This document shows, in pieces, positions 56,454-64,000 of a stretch of 64,000 nt of DNA. The notes below the pieces were generated by a model that was not told the origin of the DNA, did not search any database, and was given only the letters and a program-made list of their open reading frames with translations. Position 1 is the stretch's first letter; every line of letters starts with the position of its first letter. This stretch comes from Rosistilla ulvae (GTDB taxonomy: Bacteria; Planctomycetota; Planctomycetia; Pirellulales; Pirellulaceae). The translations under genes and the position numbers were made by a program. The stretch lies in assembly GCF_007741475.1 (NCBI RefSeq), contig NZ_CP036261.1:4217798-4281797 (forward strand), given 5' to 3'.

Positions 56454-56597
56454 AAAAAAGGGAGCCAATGGAAACGAAGCGACATGTTGGGCAGCTTCAT
56501 TTTAATACATATTTGTCGCATGCGATCGATCAAGGCGACATCGGTCTTCCCATTTCAGGTATCCGCCGCCACGCGTCGGCAGCCAGTTTCGCGAGCG

Positions 56598-57470
56598 TTA
56601 TTTGCTCAGTTCGCCCGCCAGAGTGCGAGCTGCCTCCGGCCACTGCTCGCGATCCCCCTCGCCAAATCCCGTCACCATCCGCCAGGTTCCCTTAAACCCC
56701 TTGGGAACGGTTTGGTTCTGAAATGCTGTCAGATAATACTTTCGATACGTTCCGACGACGTTCCAGACCTTCGACGTGCTGCCAGCCGCCTCGGGCGTTT
56801 CCAACAAACGGGAGACAGCAAATTGTTGGCTGCCCGGTTCGTAGACCGACATCCAATCGACCGCTGCATTGATGTAGAACTTGCGGTCGACGCCGTCATC
56901 GTCCAACAGCGGCTGAACCAGATCGGCCTGCGGATTGCCATCGCTTCCCGCTGCGAGCGCCGAAACCGTCGGCGTCCAGGCGTGCATGAAGTGGTAGACC
57001 AGGTCCAGCGGCGTCTCGACATCAGCCGCCACCGTGGTGGTTTCGTACAATCGATACTCTTTGATTTCGAAGACGTTGGTCAGCCGAAAACCGCGAATCT
57101 TGGACTCCCTGACAAATCGGAACGTTTCACCCGACAGCTCCGCCGTCGGAGCAACGACTTCTTTGCCGTCGACGTAGAAGGCTAGCGATTGCAATTCCTC
57201 GGGCTCGTTCTCCAAGTGCCCCGTTCCGATGAAGCCGATCTCCGGATACCGGAAGACCGTCCCGTACGCGCTCCTTTCGGTGGTCATCGGCGTGCCGCGG
57301 AAATCGATGCGGGCGGGAGTCCACTGCGATTGCCGACGCAACTTCAACGTCACCTCCCCACAACGGACGGTGATCGACGGAAGATCGGGACCGAGATTGG
57401 GAACAAACGCCTGCGCGGCAACGGGGCCACTCAAGAACAACAGTAAAAGGATGCAGCCAAATCGCTTCAT
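56598..57470 (-). CDS. Secreted protein of unknown function
   Basis: The protein has 290 aa. A clear signal peptide (FGCILLLLFLSGPVAAQA) precedes a body predicted mostly beta, with blocks such as LPSITVRCGEVTLKLRRQSQW, TTERSAYGTVFRYPEIGFIGTGHLE, EIKEYRLYETTTVAADVETPLD and YVRKYY-like VGTYRKYYLTAFQNQTVP. Similar small secreted proteins occur among planctomycetes, but I do not recognise a named family. It lies 70 nt downstream of the beta-helix gene on the same strand, so the two are probably one transcript and may act on the same extracellular carbohydrate. Confidence 0.7.
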   Translation of the reverse strand: MKRFGCILLLLFLSGPVAAQAFVPNLGPDLPSITVRCGEVTLKLRRQSQWTPARIDFRGTPMTTERSAYGTVFRYPEIGFIGTGHLENEPEELQSLAFYVDGKEVVAPTAELSGETFRFVRESKIRGFRLTNVFEIKEYRLYETTTVAADVETPLDLVYHFMHAWTPTVSALAAGSDGNPQADLVQPLLDDDGVDRKFYINAAVDWMSVYEPGSQQFAVSRLLETPEAAGSTSKVWNVVGTYRKYYLTAFQNQTVPKGFKGTWRMVTGFGEGDREQWPEAARTLAGELSK

Positions 57471-57539
57471 TGAAAATGCAATCGCAGGACGGGTGGAACA
57501 GGGTGTTGTGTGATCGTTGGTCGACGCCGCTGGCAGCGA

Positions 57540-59519
57540 CTAGGGGGCAGGCTGCAACAAGCAATCGCGATGCGTTGCCAGGAAGGGTGGCAGCCCCTGC
57601 AGTTCGATGAAATAGTCTTCCATGCGTCCCGATGAAGGACGCGAAATTTGCAGCGTCCAGATCTCGCCCTGTTTCGATTCGGGAGCACCAACAAATTGTT
57701 CGGGGGCCGAGATCTTCTCTTTCTGCCATACGGACTTCCCTTGCGGATTCAAGACCGAGAGGCCGACAACTTCACCTCCGTCGCCGGAGGCTTTGACGCC
57801 AAATTGCTTGGTTCCCGGGGGGACGTAGAAGTAGAGTTTGCCGACGGAGTAAACCAACCGCACGCGCCCCGTTTCGCTGGAGATGACGGTCGGGCAATTG
57901 GTCGCTTCCAAGGAAAACTTGTTCGGGCCGACATCGATTGGGATTTGGTAGATTCCGGATTCTGGAGCGACAAAACCAAGCGAGCCGGTCGTATCGAGCG
58001 GAACCTCACCGATTGGCAACTTCTTGCCGCTCGGCGCGATCGCTTCGACAACCACCGGCGTCCCGGTGTAGTTACCGACGTGGCTGTGGTTCAGCTTCAG
58101 TTCCACTGGTGTGCCGCTTTCGGCAAACAGCACAAACGTTCCCGAGCCGCGAAGCGTGAAATTGGGCTGCGGCAGCATCGCGTCGGGTTTCATCGCCTTC
58201 AACGGAATGAAAGTTGTCCCGTCGGTTTCGTATTTGGGGAACCGTTGGAACTTGTTTCCCGGATGTAGATCGTCGAGATATTTCTGATTGATTTCGACGG
58301 TCCGTTGGGTGTCGCCGGATGTCGTTTTTATCGTGCCGGTGACATCGATCAAATGCAGTTCCCTGGCACCGTCGTAGAATCCGATCAACGGTCGCTGTTG
58401 CGGATCGTGAACTTGACAGTTTTCAAAATCGACGCCACCGACGTCCAATTGGTTGCCCGCTCGCGAGGCGAAAAAAATCACTGGCGTCGTCGGTTTGCTG
58501 GCTCCTGGTTCCAGGCGGCAGTTGATGAAACGGACGCGTGCGCCGACGGCCGGTTTGCGGTTCATCGTCGCGACGGGACCGCTGCCGCCGGAGAAGTCGC
58601 AGTCGACGAATTCGATCGTGCCGGTCATCGGCCCCTGTCCCTTCCCTTCGCCGTTGGTGAAGGAGAGCGGTGCGCGATTGCTGCCGCGGGCGATGCAGTT
58701 CTCCAAGCGAATCGAGATCGGCGCCGACTTTGCGGTCAGATTGGGAAGGTAAAACGCGTAGCCGACGCCTTGGTTGTTTTCGGCGATACAGTTCCGCATC
58801 ACGCAGTTGACCAACCGCTCGCTGAAATGATTGGGTTCGAAATCGATCCCGGCCATCGGCGACGTGCCGCCAGTGTCGCGCATGATCGTGTTTTCGATCA
58901 ACAGATCTTCGGCCGTGATCACACTGATTCCCTGGCGGTAGTGTTTCTCGAGGACGACGTCGCGGATCACGATGTTTTTGTTGGTGACGCCGCGGGTGGC
59001 GACTCCCAAGTAGATCCCATCACCACCGCTCTCGGCCATCGTCAGCCCCAGCACCTGGACATTGCTGCTGCTCTTAATCTGCAGCGTGTGCCTCCACTCA
59101 GCCTTCTTGTACGGCGGCTTGGCGTAATCGTCGCGATGCATCCGGAAGGTGGCACCCTCGCCGCGGATCGTGACGTTCTTTTTGCCAGTCACGCTCAGCA
59201 GCGAATCAGTCGATCCCTTGAACTCTCCCTTCTTCGCCTGCAGGACAGCTCCCTTTTCGAAGATCAGTTCCTGGTTGCTGGCGGCCTGCAGCGGAGTGAC
59301 GATCCAGGGCCGGCCCATGTCCTCGACGATCACTCGCTTGGCACCCGAATCGATGGCACTCTGCAACGCCGCCGTGGAGTCCTCGGGATCGAAGCCCCAC
59401 CAAGCGGCTCGCGCTTCGGTCCGCTTGCCCGATCGAACCTCATCGATCGCGGATTGATTGACGCCAGCATTGGCCAGCAAAGTCGCGGCGACTAACAAAC
59501 TTCCAGCAAACAGATTCAT
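57540..59519 (-). CDS. Secreted right-handed parallel beta-helix protein (pectate-lyase-like fold)
   Basis: The protein is 659 aa from ATG 59519, which places the signal peptide NLFAGSLLVAATLLANAG at the start; the frame is open up to 59846, but those 109 residues overlap the divergent gene and lack character. The first 400 residues repeat beta-helix rungs with Asn ladders and N-x-x-I/V-R patterns: NVTIRGEGATF, NVQVLGLTMAESGGDGIYLG, LLIENTIMRDTGG, INFINC-like VRFINCRLEP. The last 250 residues look like one or two beta-sandwich domains. This fold serves polysaccharide lyases and glycoside hydrolases; no catalytic residues are assigned. It is paired with the secreted protein at 56598-57470. Confidence 0.82.
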   Translation of the reverse strand: MNLFAGSLLVAATLLANAGVNQSAIDEVRSGKRTEARAAWWGFDPEDSTAALQSAIDSGAKRVIVEDMGRPWIVTPLQAASNQELIFEKGAVLQAKKGEFKGSTDSLLSVTGKKNVTIRGEGATFRMHRDDYAKPPYKKAEWRHTLQIKSSSNVQVLGLTMAESGGDGIYLGVATRGVTNKNIVIRDVVLEKHYRQGISVITAEDLLIENTIMRDTGGTSPMAGIDFEPNHFSERLVNCVMRNCIAENNQGVGYAFYLPNLTAKSAPISIRLENCIARGSNRAPLSFTNGEGKGQGPMTGTIEFVDCDFSGGSGPVATMNRKPAVGARVRFINCRLEPGASKPTTPVIFFASRAGNQLDVGGVDFENCQVHDPQQRPLIGFYDGARELHLIDVTGTIKTTSGDTQRTVEINQKYLDDLHPGNKFQRFPKYETDGTTFIPLKAMKPDAMLPQPNFTLRGSGTFVLFAESGTPVELKLNHSHVGNYTGTPVVVEAIAPSGKKLPIGEVPLDTTGSLGFVAPESGIYQIPIDVGPNKFSLEATNCPTVISSETGRVRLVYSVGKLYFYVPPGTKQFGVKASGDGGEVVGLSVLNPQGKSVWQKEKISAPEQFVGAPESKQGEIWTLQISRPSSGRMEDYFIELQGLPPFLATHRDCLLQPAP

Positions 59520-59829
59520 CGAGGGGGCTCGTGGCAAGGTGGAGGGAATATTGGGCGGGAGTTGTACGATTCTAATGAGCGGCCGGGCGAAGTGCGAGTC
59601 TGGCATTGGCGAGAGTGACCTGTAGAAAACCGTCGCCAATCGCCCGGCAGATCGCGTTTTTCGTTTTTTTTCCAAAATCATCCCAATAAACGGGACGGCT
59701 GAAACATCGTAGCTTCTGACGCGACCGTCCGGTAAAATGCGGCTCGCCCTGCGATAGCCAAAACAAAGTCTCGGCAGCCCCTGCCAACCACCTTCCTGCT
59801 CATCCCCACCGTCAAAAGGATTTCCGAAG
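59520..59829. promoter_or_regulatory. Divergent promoter region, no site recognised
   Basis: About 310 nt between the divergent beta-helix and DUF1552 genes must hold both promoters. No palindrome, riboswitch-like structure or convincing ORF was recognised. Confidence 0.4.
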
Positions 59830-61149
59830 ATGATCAATCGCCGCAAGATGTTGATGGGGACTGCCGCCGGAATGGGAGCTGCGTTGGGTGGACCGTTGGT
59901 TCCGAATCGAGTGCAAGCCGCGGCAGCTCGGCCTGGAACGCCGCGACGCGTGATCTTCTTCTTGCAAAACCAGGGCTTCGATCCCGCGACCTGTATCCCT
60001 CAGGGGCTCGATCACGATGCATCGCTTTCGGGGATCACATTGCCCGAACCGGTTCAGGCGTTGGAACCTTACAAAGACAAGATGACGATCATCAACGGGC
60101 TGCATGGTCGGCACACCAGTCCATCGCACAGCGCGTTTTTTGGAGCGTTGGGTGGCTACCGCGGTGGGATCGGGATTCCGCCCAGCGGCGCGACGATCGA
60201 TCATGAGCTGAGTCAGTTGCTGCCCGAGACGATCCTGCCGCATCTGTGTATCGGAATGGATGCGTTGGAAAACATGATCTCGCGTCCGACCTTGGCGACG
60301 CTTTCGGCAGCCGGTCCTGGCAAGCCGCTGTTCATGCACTCCAACCCCAACGATCTATACCAGATGATCTTTGGTGGGATCGCGACTGGGGATGTCAAGC
60401 AGCGGTTCGAAGCCCGATCGCGGGTCTTCAATCGCGTCGAGCAACTGGCCGGTCAGCATGGCCGCTCGCTTCCGCAGGGTGATCGCGAGCGGTACGGCAG
60501 CTACGTCGATGGCTTCCGCGAGATCAACGGGCTCCGCGAGCGATTGGCTGGCGTTTCGGATCATCTGAAAAAGTTTGCTCCCGAATATGGCGACAAGTTC
60601 CTCAAACCGGAATTCGAAACCGACTGGCACGATTCGCTGTTGGATGTCGGAATCGCAACACTCAAAGCCGGCCTGACCAATGTCCTAACGATCGGTTCGG
60701 GACGGGGCGAGATCTTCGGCGCGTGGAAGGGACTGGGGATCGCACAAGCCGGTCACAACCTTGGCCACATGGATCAACCTGACAATCCGATCTGGATCAA
60801 GATCCGCCAATACAACTGCCAGATGCTCGTCAAATTGATGAAAGAACTGGAATCGGTTCCGGAAGGGGACGGAACGATGATGGACAACACGTTGATCGTC
60901 TACACCAGCAACAACGCGAACAAGCAGCACACAAGCGGCGACAACTGGCCCTTCATCCTGTTGGGCAATTGTGCGGGGCGGCTGAAGACGGGGCAGTTCA
61001 TCCAGATGAACGACAAGCGTCCGATCAATGCCCTCTACACCACGCTGCTGCATGCGGTCGGCGACACGCGCGACCGATTCAACATGAACAAGAATACGGC
61101 GGGAGTTCACGACACCAAGGTCGGCCCGATCGAAGAGATCATGGCCTAA
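59830..61149 (+). CDS. DUF1552 protein (Tat-exported)
   Basis: The protein has 439 aa. A Tat-like signal [20 protein letters not shown] precedes a DUF1552 (PF07586) domain recognisable by [42 protein letters not shown] and [30 protein letters not shown] precedes the ATG at 10 nt. The family has a sulfatase/alkaline-phosphatase-like fold related to DUF1501 and is typically encoded with a DUF1592/1588/1585 cytochrome, as here. That parallels the DUF1501/PSD1 pairs earlier in the window. The exact reaction is unknown. Confidence 0.92.
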   Translation: MINRRKMLMGTAAGMGAALGGPLVPNRVQAAAARPGTPRRVIFFLQNQGFDPATCIPQGLDHDASLSGITLPEPVQALEPYKDKMTIINGLHGRHTSPSHSAFFGALGGYRGGIGIPPSGATIDHELSQLLPETILPHLCIGMDALENMISRPTLATLSAAGPGKPLFMHSNPNDLYQMIFGGIATGDVKQRFEARSRVFNRVEQLAGQHGRSLPQGDRERYGSYVDGFREINGLRERLAGVSDHLKKFAPEYGDKFLKPEFETDWHDSLLDVGIATLKAGLTNVLTIGSGRGEIFGAWKGLGIAQAGHNLGHMDQPDNPIWIKIRQYNCQMLVKLMKELESVPEGDGTMMDNTLIVYTSNNANKQHTSGDNWPFILLGNCAGRLKTGQFIQMNDKRPINALYTTLLHAVGDTRDRFNMNKNTAGVHDTKVGPIEEIMA

Positions 61150-61219
61150 CGCGACTTGACGGCTGAACATTCGCCTCAGCTGTGAACGACGAATCCGATC
61201 TCAATCTGCAATCCGCGGC

Positions 61220-63658
61220 GTGCCACTGACTTTGAAACCGATGCCAATGCTCCGACTCTCCTCATTGCTTGCGTTTTTGCTGATCGTCCCTTCGCTTGGA
61301 TCGTGGGCGGTGGCCGATCAGCCGCCGATGTCGGGGGCGACGGCGACAGCGTTTCTCCATCAGTACTGTATCGATTGTCACGACGCCAACACGCAGGAAG
61401 GTGGCGTCGCTCTGGATGAACTGTCCGACGTCACCATCGACAACGCCGAGCTTTGGAAGACGGTTTGGGAACAGGTTGCGCTAAAAGAGATGCCGCCGGC
61501 GGAAGAATTGCAGCCCGATCCGATCCTGCGTTGGAAGCTGTCGACGTGGATCACCGCGGAATTGCAGCGGGCGATGAAGGATCATGGCGGTTTCGAGACG
61601 CATCGGCATCCGACCAAGGGGAACCATCTGGATCACGACCTCTTGTTTGGCGAGATCCCCGACTGGATCGAACCGACCTCGACGCCGGCGCGGCTGTGGC
61701 GTTTGCATCCTCAGGAACATCTGACCCGTTTGAACGCGTTGATCACGCGCGAGCCCGACTACGATCCGAAGCGGCCCGGACTGCGAACCCGCGGCGATCA
61801 CATCAATCCGAATCTCGACGGCGAAGTGAAAGTCTATTACGGGCTGGATCGCGTGATCGGTTGGGTGGGCGGCACGGCCGCATACGCCGCCGCGATCACC
61901 GGATTCCCGCCGATGCTGACGACTGAAAATCACCATGGCCTGCGAAACTATGCCAACCTCTATTCGGTGAACGGATCCGAAGCGACTCAGATCGCCAACA
62001 CGGCCGAAGACATTTTGCGGTTCATGGCTTATGGGCCCGATGCCGAACCGTACCAGTTCGCCGACAAGGTCGGCCAAATCGACAAGAAGTACAAACATGG
62101 CGATCTGCGTGGGCTGGCGCAGAGCCTTTTTTATGGCAAATCCCCCAAGCGCCCGATCACTCCCGTCCACGACCTGATGGCCAAGGAGAAAGATACGCAG
62201 CAGGATCGAATCGCGGCTGTCAATTATCTGTTTGAAGCCCTGACCTGCCGCCCACCGTCCGACGCGGAGACCGCCGAATATCTGGGCCTGTTAAACGACG
62301 CGATCGCGGACCTGGGGAAAAAGGAAGGGGCATTGCTCGGTTTGACGCCGATCTTCTTGGATCGCGACGCGCTGTTTCGTCCCGAGCTGGCCGAATATGG
62401 AACGCCCGACCAATATGGCCGCGTCCTTTTGCAGGACCAAGAGCTGGCGTTGGCGATCAATGCGGCTTTCAGCTACATCCCGCCCGACGAAGCGTTGCAG
62501 CAAGCGGTTGCCGACGGGCGTTTAAAGACACGGCAGGATGCAAAACGCGAGATCGAACGGATTCTGGCCGACGACAGTATTCGGAAGCCGCGCGTGTTGC
62601 AGTTCTTTCGCGAGTTCTTCGATTACGACCGGGCAGGCCATGTCTGCAAGGACAACAAAGCGTTGATAAGTGCCGGCGGTGAGTTCAACGCCGAGAAGCA
62701 CTATCGGGCGATGTTTGCGATGACCGCCAACACCGATCGTTTGATCGAACTGATTCTGCAGGAAGACAAAAACGTTCTGGGCGAGCTGCTGACCACCGAC
62801 CGCGTCGTCTACAACGCACCGCAGGATGCACCTTACTTTGGCCAGTTCATCAGCTCCGATCCGCCACCGAAGCCAAAAGCCGTCGAGGGGAAGAAGACCG
62901 CCCGACAGATGCGGCGGGTGACGATTCAAAATGCGAAGCTGCCCAAAGGGGAAACGATTCACGCCCGCGTTGCCCAGGTCGTCAAACCGCTGAATACGGC
63001 CCGAACGCTGACGACTCTGCCGCCCGATCAGCGGCGAGGGATCCTGACGCATCCCAGTTGGTTGGTCGCGCATACCGATGCGATGGACAACCACGCGATT
63101 TTGCGTGGCCGTTGGATTCGCGAGCGTCTGCTTGGCGACGCGGTCCCTGACGTTCCGATCACTGTCGATGCGATGTTGCCCGTCGAGCCGAAGTCGACGT
63201 TGCGGCATCGGATGCGTGTGACGCGAGCCGACGAATGTTGGCGTTGCCACCGCAAGATGGACCCGCTGGGGCTGCCGTTTGAAATGTACAACCATCTTGG
63301 ACTGTACCGGACCGAAGAGCAGAAGAAGCCAGTCGACACGAGCGGCGCGATCAGCGACAGCGGCGATCCCGAAATCGATGGGCCGGTCGAAAACGCGTTG
63401 GAGATGATCGATCGCTTGGCGACCAGCCAACGCGTGCAACAGGTTTTCGTCCGCCACGCCTTCCGTTTCTGGATGGGCCGCAACGAAACGGTCCACGATG
63501 CCCCGGTATTGCAGGACGCCTATCAGGCTTATCAAGAGAGCGGCGGCAGCATGAAAGCTCTGCTCGCATCGCTACTCACCTCCGACGCCTACCTCTATCG
63601 CACGGTCGATCGGGCAGGAGAAACGACAACGCGTCAGCAGCAGCGGGGCGGATCTTGA
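61220..63658 (+). CDS. Multi-domain c-type cytochrome (PSCyt1-like, DUF1592, DUF1588, DUF1585)
   Basis: The protein is 812 aa from GTG 61220; ATG 61241 or 61247 would shorten it by 7 or 9 residues and keep the signal peptide (LSSLLAFLLIVPSLGSWAVA). Two heme-c sites are visible: CIDCH near residues 50-54 at the N-terminus, and CWRCHRKMDPLG inside DUF1588. DUF1592 (IRKPRVLQFFREFFDYD), DUF1588 (RRGILTHPSWLVAHTDAMDNHAILRG) and DUF1585 (QVFVRHAFRFWMGRNE) follow in the family order. It is a secreted electron-transfer protein partnered with DUF1552, 70 nt upstream. Its stop overlaps the next gene's TTG start (TTGA), coupling it to a sugar porter. Confidence 0.92.
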   Translation: MPLTLKPMPMLRLSSLLAFLLIVPSLGSWAVADQPPMSGATATAFLHQYCIDCHDANTQEGGVALDELSDVTIDNAELWKTVWEQVALKEMPPAEELQPDPILRWKLSTWITAELQRAMKDHGGFETHRHPTKGNHLDHDLLFGEIPDWIEPTSTPARLWRLHPQEHLTRLNALITREPDYDPKRPGLRTRGDHINPNLDGEVKVYYGLDRVIGWVGGTAAYAAAITGFPPMLTTENHHGLRNYANLYSVNGSEATQIANTAEDILRFMAYGPDAEPYQFADKVGQIDKKYKHGDLRGLAQSLFYGKSPKRPITPVHDLMAKEKDTQQDRIAAVNYLFEALTCRPPSDAETAEYLGLLNDAIADLGKKEGALLGLTPIFLDRDALFRPELAEYGTPDQYGRVLLQDQELALAINAAFSYIPPDEALQQAVADGRLKTRQDAKREIERILADDSIRKPRVLQFFREFFDYDRAGHVCKDNKALISAGGEFNAEKHYRAMFAMTANTDRLIELILQEDKNVLGELLTTDRVVYNAPQDAPYFGQFISSDPPPKPKAVEGKKTARQMRRVTIQNAKLPKGETIHARVAQVVKPLNTARTLTTLPPDQRRGILTHPSWLVAHTDAMDNHAILRGRWIRERLLGDAVPDVPITVDAMLPVEPKSTLRHRMRVTRADECWRCHRKMDPLGLPFEMYNHLGLYRTEEQKKPVDTSGAISDSGDPEIDGPVENALEMIDRLATSQRVQQVFVRHAFRFWMGRNETVHDAPVLQDAYQAYQESGGSMKALLASLLTSDAYLYRTVDRAGETTTRQQQRGGS

Positions 63659-64000
63659 GCCAACGACTGTTCTATTGGTCCCTGACGGCGGCTCTGGCCG
63701 GCTTTCTGTTTGGCTTCGATACCGTCGTGATCTCGGGAGCGGAGAAAACGATCCAAGCTCTGTGGGGCCTGGGCGATTTCGAGCACGGGCTCGCGATGAG
63801 CATGGCGCTCTGGGGAACGGTCGTCGGGTCGCTGATCGGCAGCTGGCCCACCGACCGATTCGGCCGCACGAAGACATTGATAACGATCGGGCTGCTGTAC
63901 CTGTTGTCGGCGGTTTGGTCGGGACTGGCGACCGACGTCTATTCGTTCATGATCGCTCGCTTTCTCGGTGGGCTGGGGGTCGGCGTCTCCACCGTCGCAG
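63655..64000 (+). CDS. MFS sugar porter, 3' end beyond window
   Basis: The open frame runs from TTG 63655 to the window end (115 codons) and continues beyond. The start overlaps the cytochrome stop by 4 nt (TTGA at 63655-63658), which suggests translational coupling. The protein begins SQRLFYWSLTAALAGFLFGFDTVVISGAE, the typical first helix of sugar porters. It continues with GTVVGSLIGSW and the sugar-porter signature TDRFGRTKTL between helices 2 and 3, then two more helices. It would carry a hexose or related sugar into the cell with protons. This gene is easily overlooked because of its TTG start and truncated end. Confidence 0.88.
   Translation, partial: MSQRLFYWSLTAALAGFLFGFDTVVISGAEKTIQALWGLGDFEHGLAMSMALWGTVVGSLIGSWPTDRFGRTKTLITIGLLYLLSAVWSGLATDVYSFMIARFLGGLGVGVSTVA

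Noticed and set aside
59520-59846. 109-residue N-terminal extension of the beta-helix protein
   Set aside because: It precedes a good signal peptide, overlaps the divergent DUF1552 gene start and has no domain.

Overview
The window reads as a piece of a planctomycete chromosome, most likely from the Pirellulaceae (Rhodopirellula/Rosistilla-like). The evidence is the set of families: two PSCyt1/DUF1549/DUF1553 cytochrome genes, each followed by a DUF1501 gene; three DUF1559 prepilin-like genes, each beside a small lipoprotein; a DUF1552 plus DUF1592/1588/1585 pair; a PF07638-type ECF sigma factor beside a Ser/Thr kinase; and many intergenic palindromes. GC is moderately high. No rRNA or tRNA gene, CRISPR array, phage or IS transposase was seen. 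The only mobile element is a group II intron.

Layout. 1-3342 is the 3' part of a large AAA+ ATPase. 3651-7769 (minus) holds an alpha/beta hydrolase, an M19 dipeptidase and a D,D-carboxypeptidase. 8502-9821 (plus) is a DadA-like FAD oxidoreductase, followed by a group II intron on the minus strand (about 9888-11871) inserted in a palindromic repeat. 12429-18680 (minus) reads DUF1559, lipoprotein, PSD1 cytochrome, DUF1501. 18970-23651 (minus) is a second PSD1/DUF1501 pair. 23899-29117 (minus) holds a GH133-like debranching enzyme, a choloylglycine-hydrolase-type amidase and a second esterase-like hydrolase, with a striking RNA-like hairpin between the last two. 29424-33941 (minus) is a 1505-residue hybrid histidine kinase carrying a degenerate CheB domain. 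34132-36205 (minus) is a TadE / VWA-TadG / TadE trio. 36792-38254 (plus) is a DUF1559 plus lipoprotein module split by a clear terminator, then a DUF3500 gene. 39957-43180 (plus) is an NCS1-type transporter translationally coupled to a mannitol-2-dehydrogenase-like enzyme. 43730-44872 (minus) is a GntR/LacI-type regulator with a likely operator, divergent from a third lipoprotein plus DUF1559 module and a secreted propeller-like protein (45246-48241). 48665-53565 (plus) is an RND efflux adaptor and pump. 53504-56453 (minus) is the ECF sigma factor and kinase, the kinase overlapping the pump gene tail to tail. 56598-59519 (minus) holds two secreted proteins, one a beta-helix. 59830-64000 (plus) is a DUF1552 protein, a c-type cytochrome and the start of an MFS sugar porter, the last two overlapping by 4 nt.

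How the genes fit together. Much of the window looks like an outer-envelope and polysaccharide-use repertoire: secreted hydrolases, heme proteins partnered with Tat-type DUF1501/DUF1552 proteins, sugar transport and sugar-alcohol oxidation, plus glycogen debranching. Control appears to come from a sugar-type GntR/LacI regulator, an ECF/kinase pair and a multi-sensor kinase. Intergenic regions are rich in REP/BIME-like palindromes, one of which served as the intron target. Functions are inferred from sequence motifs read by eye; no database search was possible.
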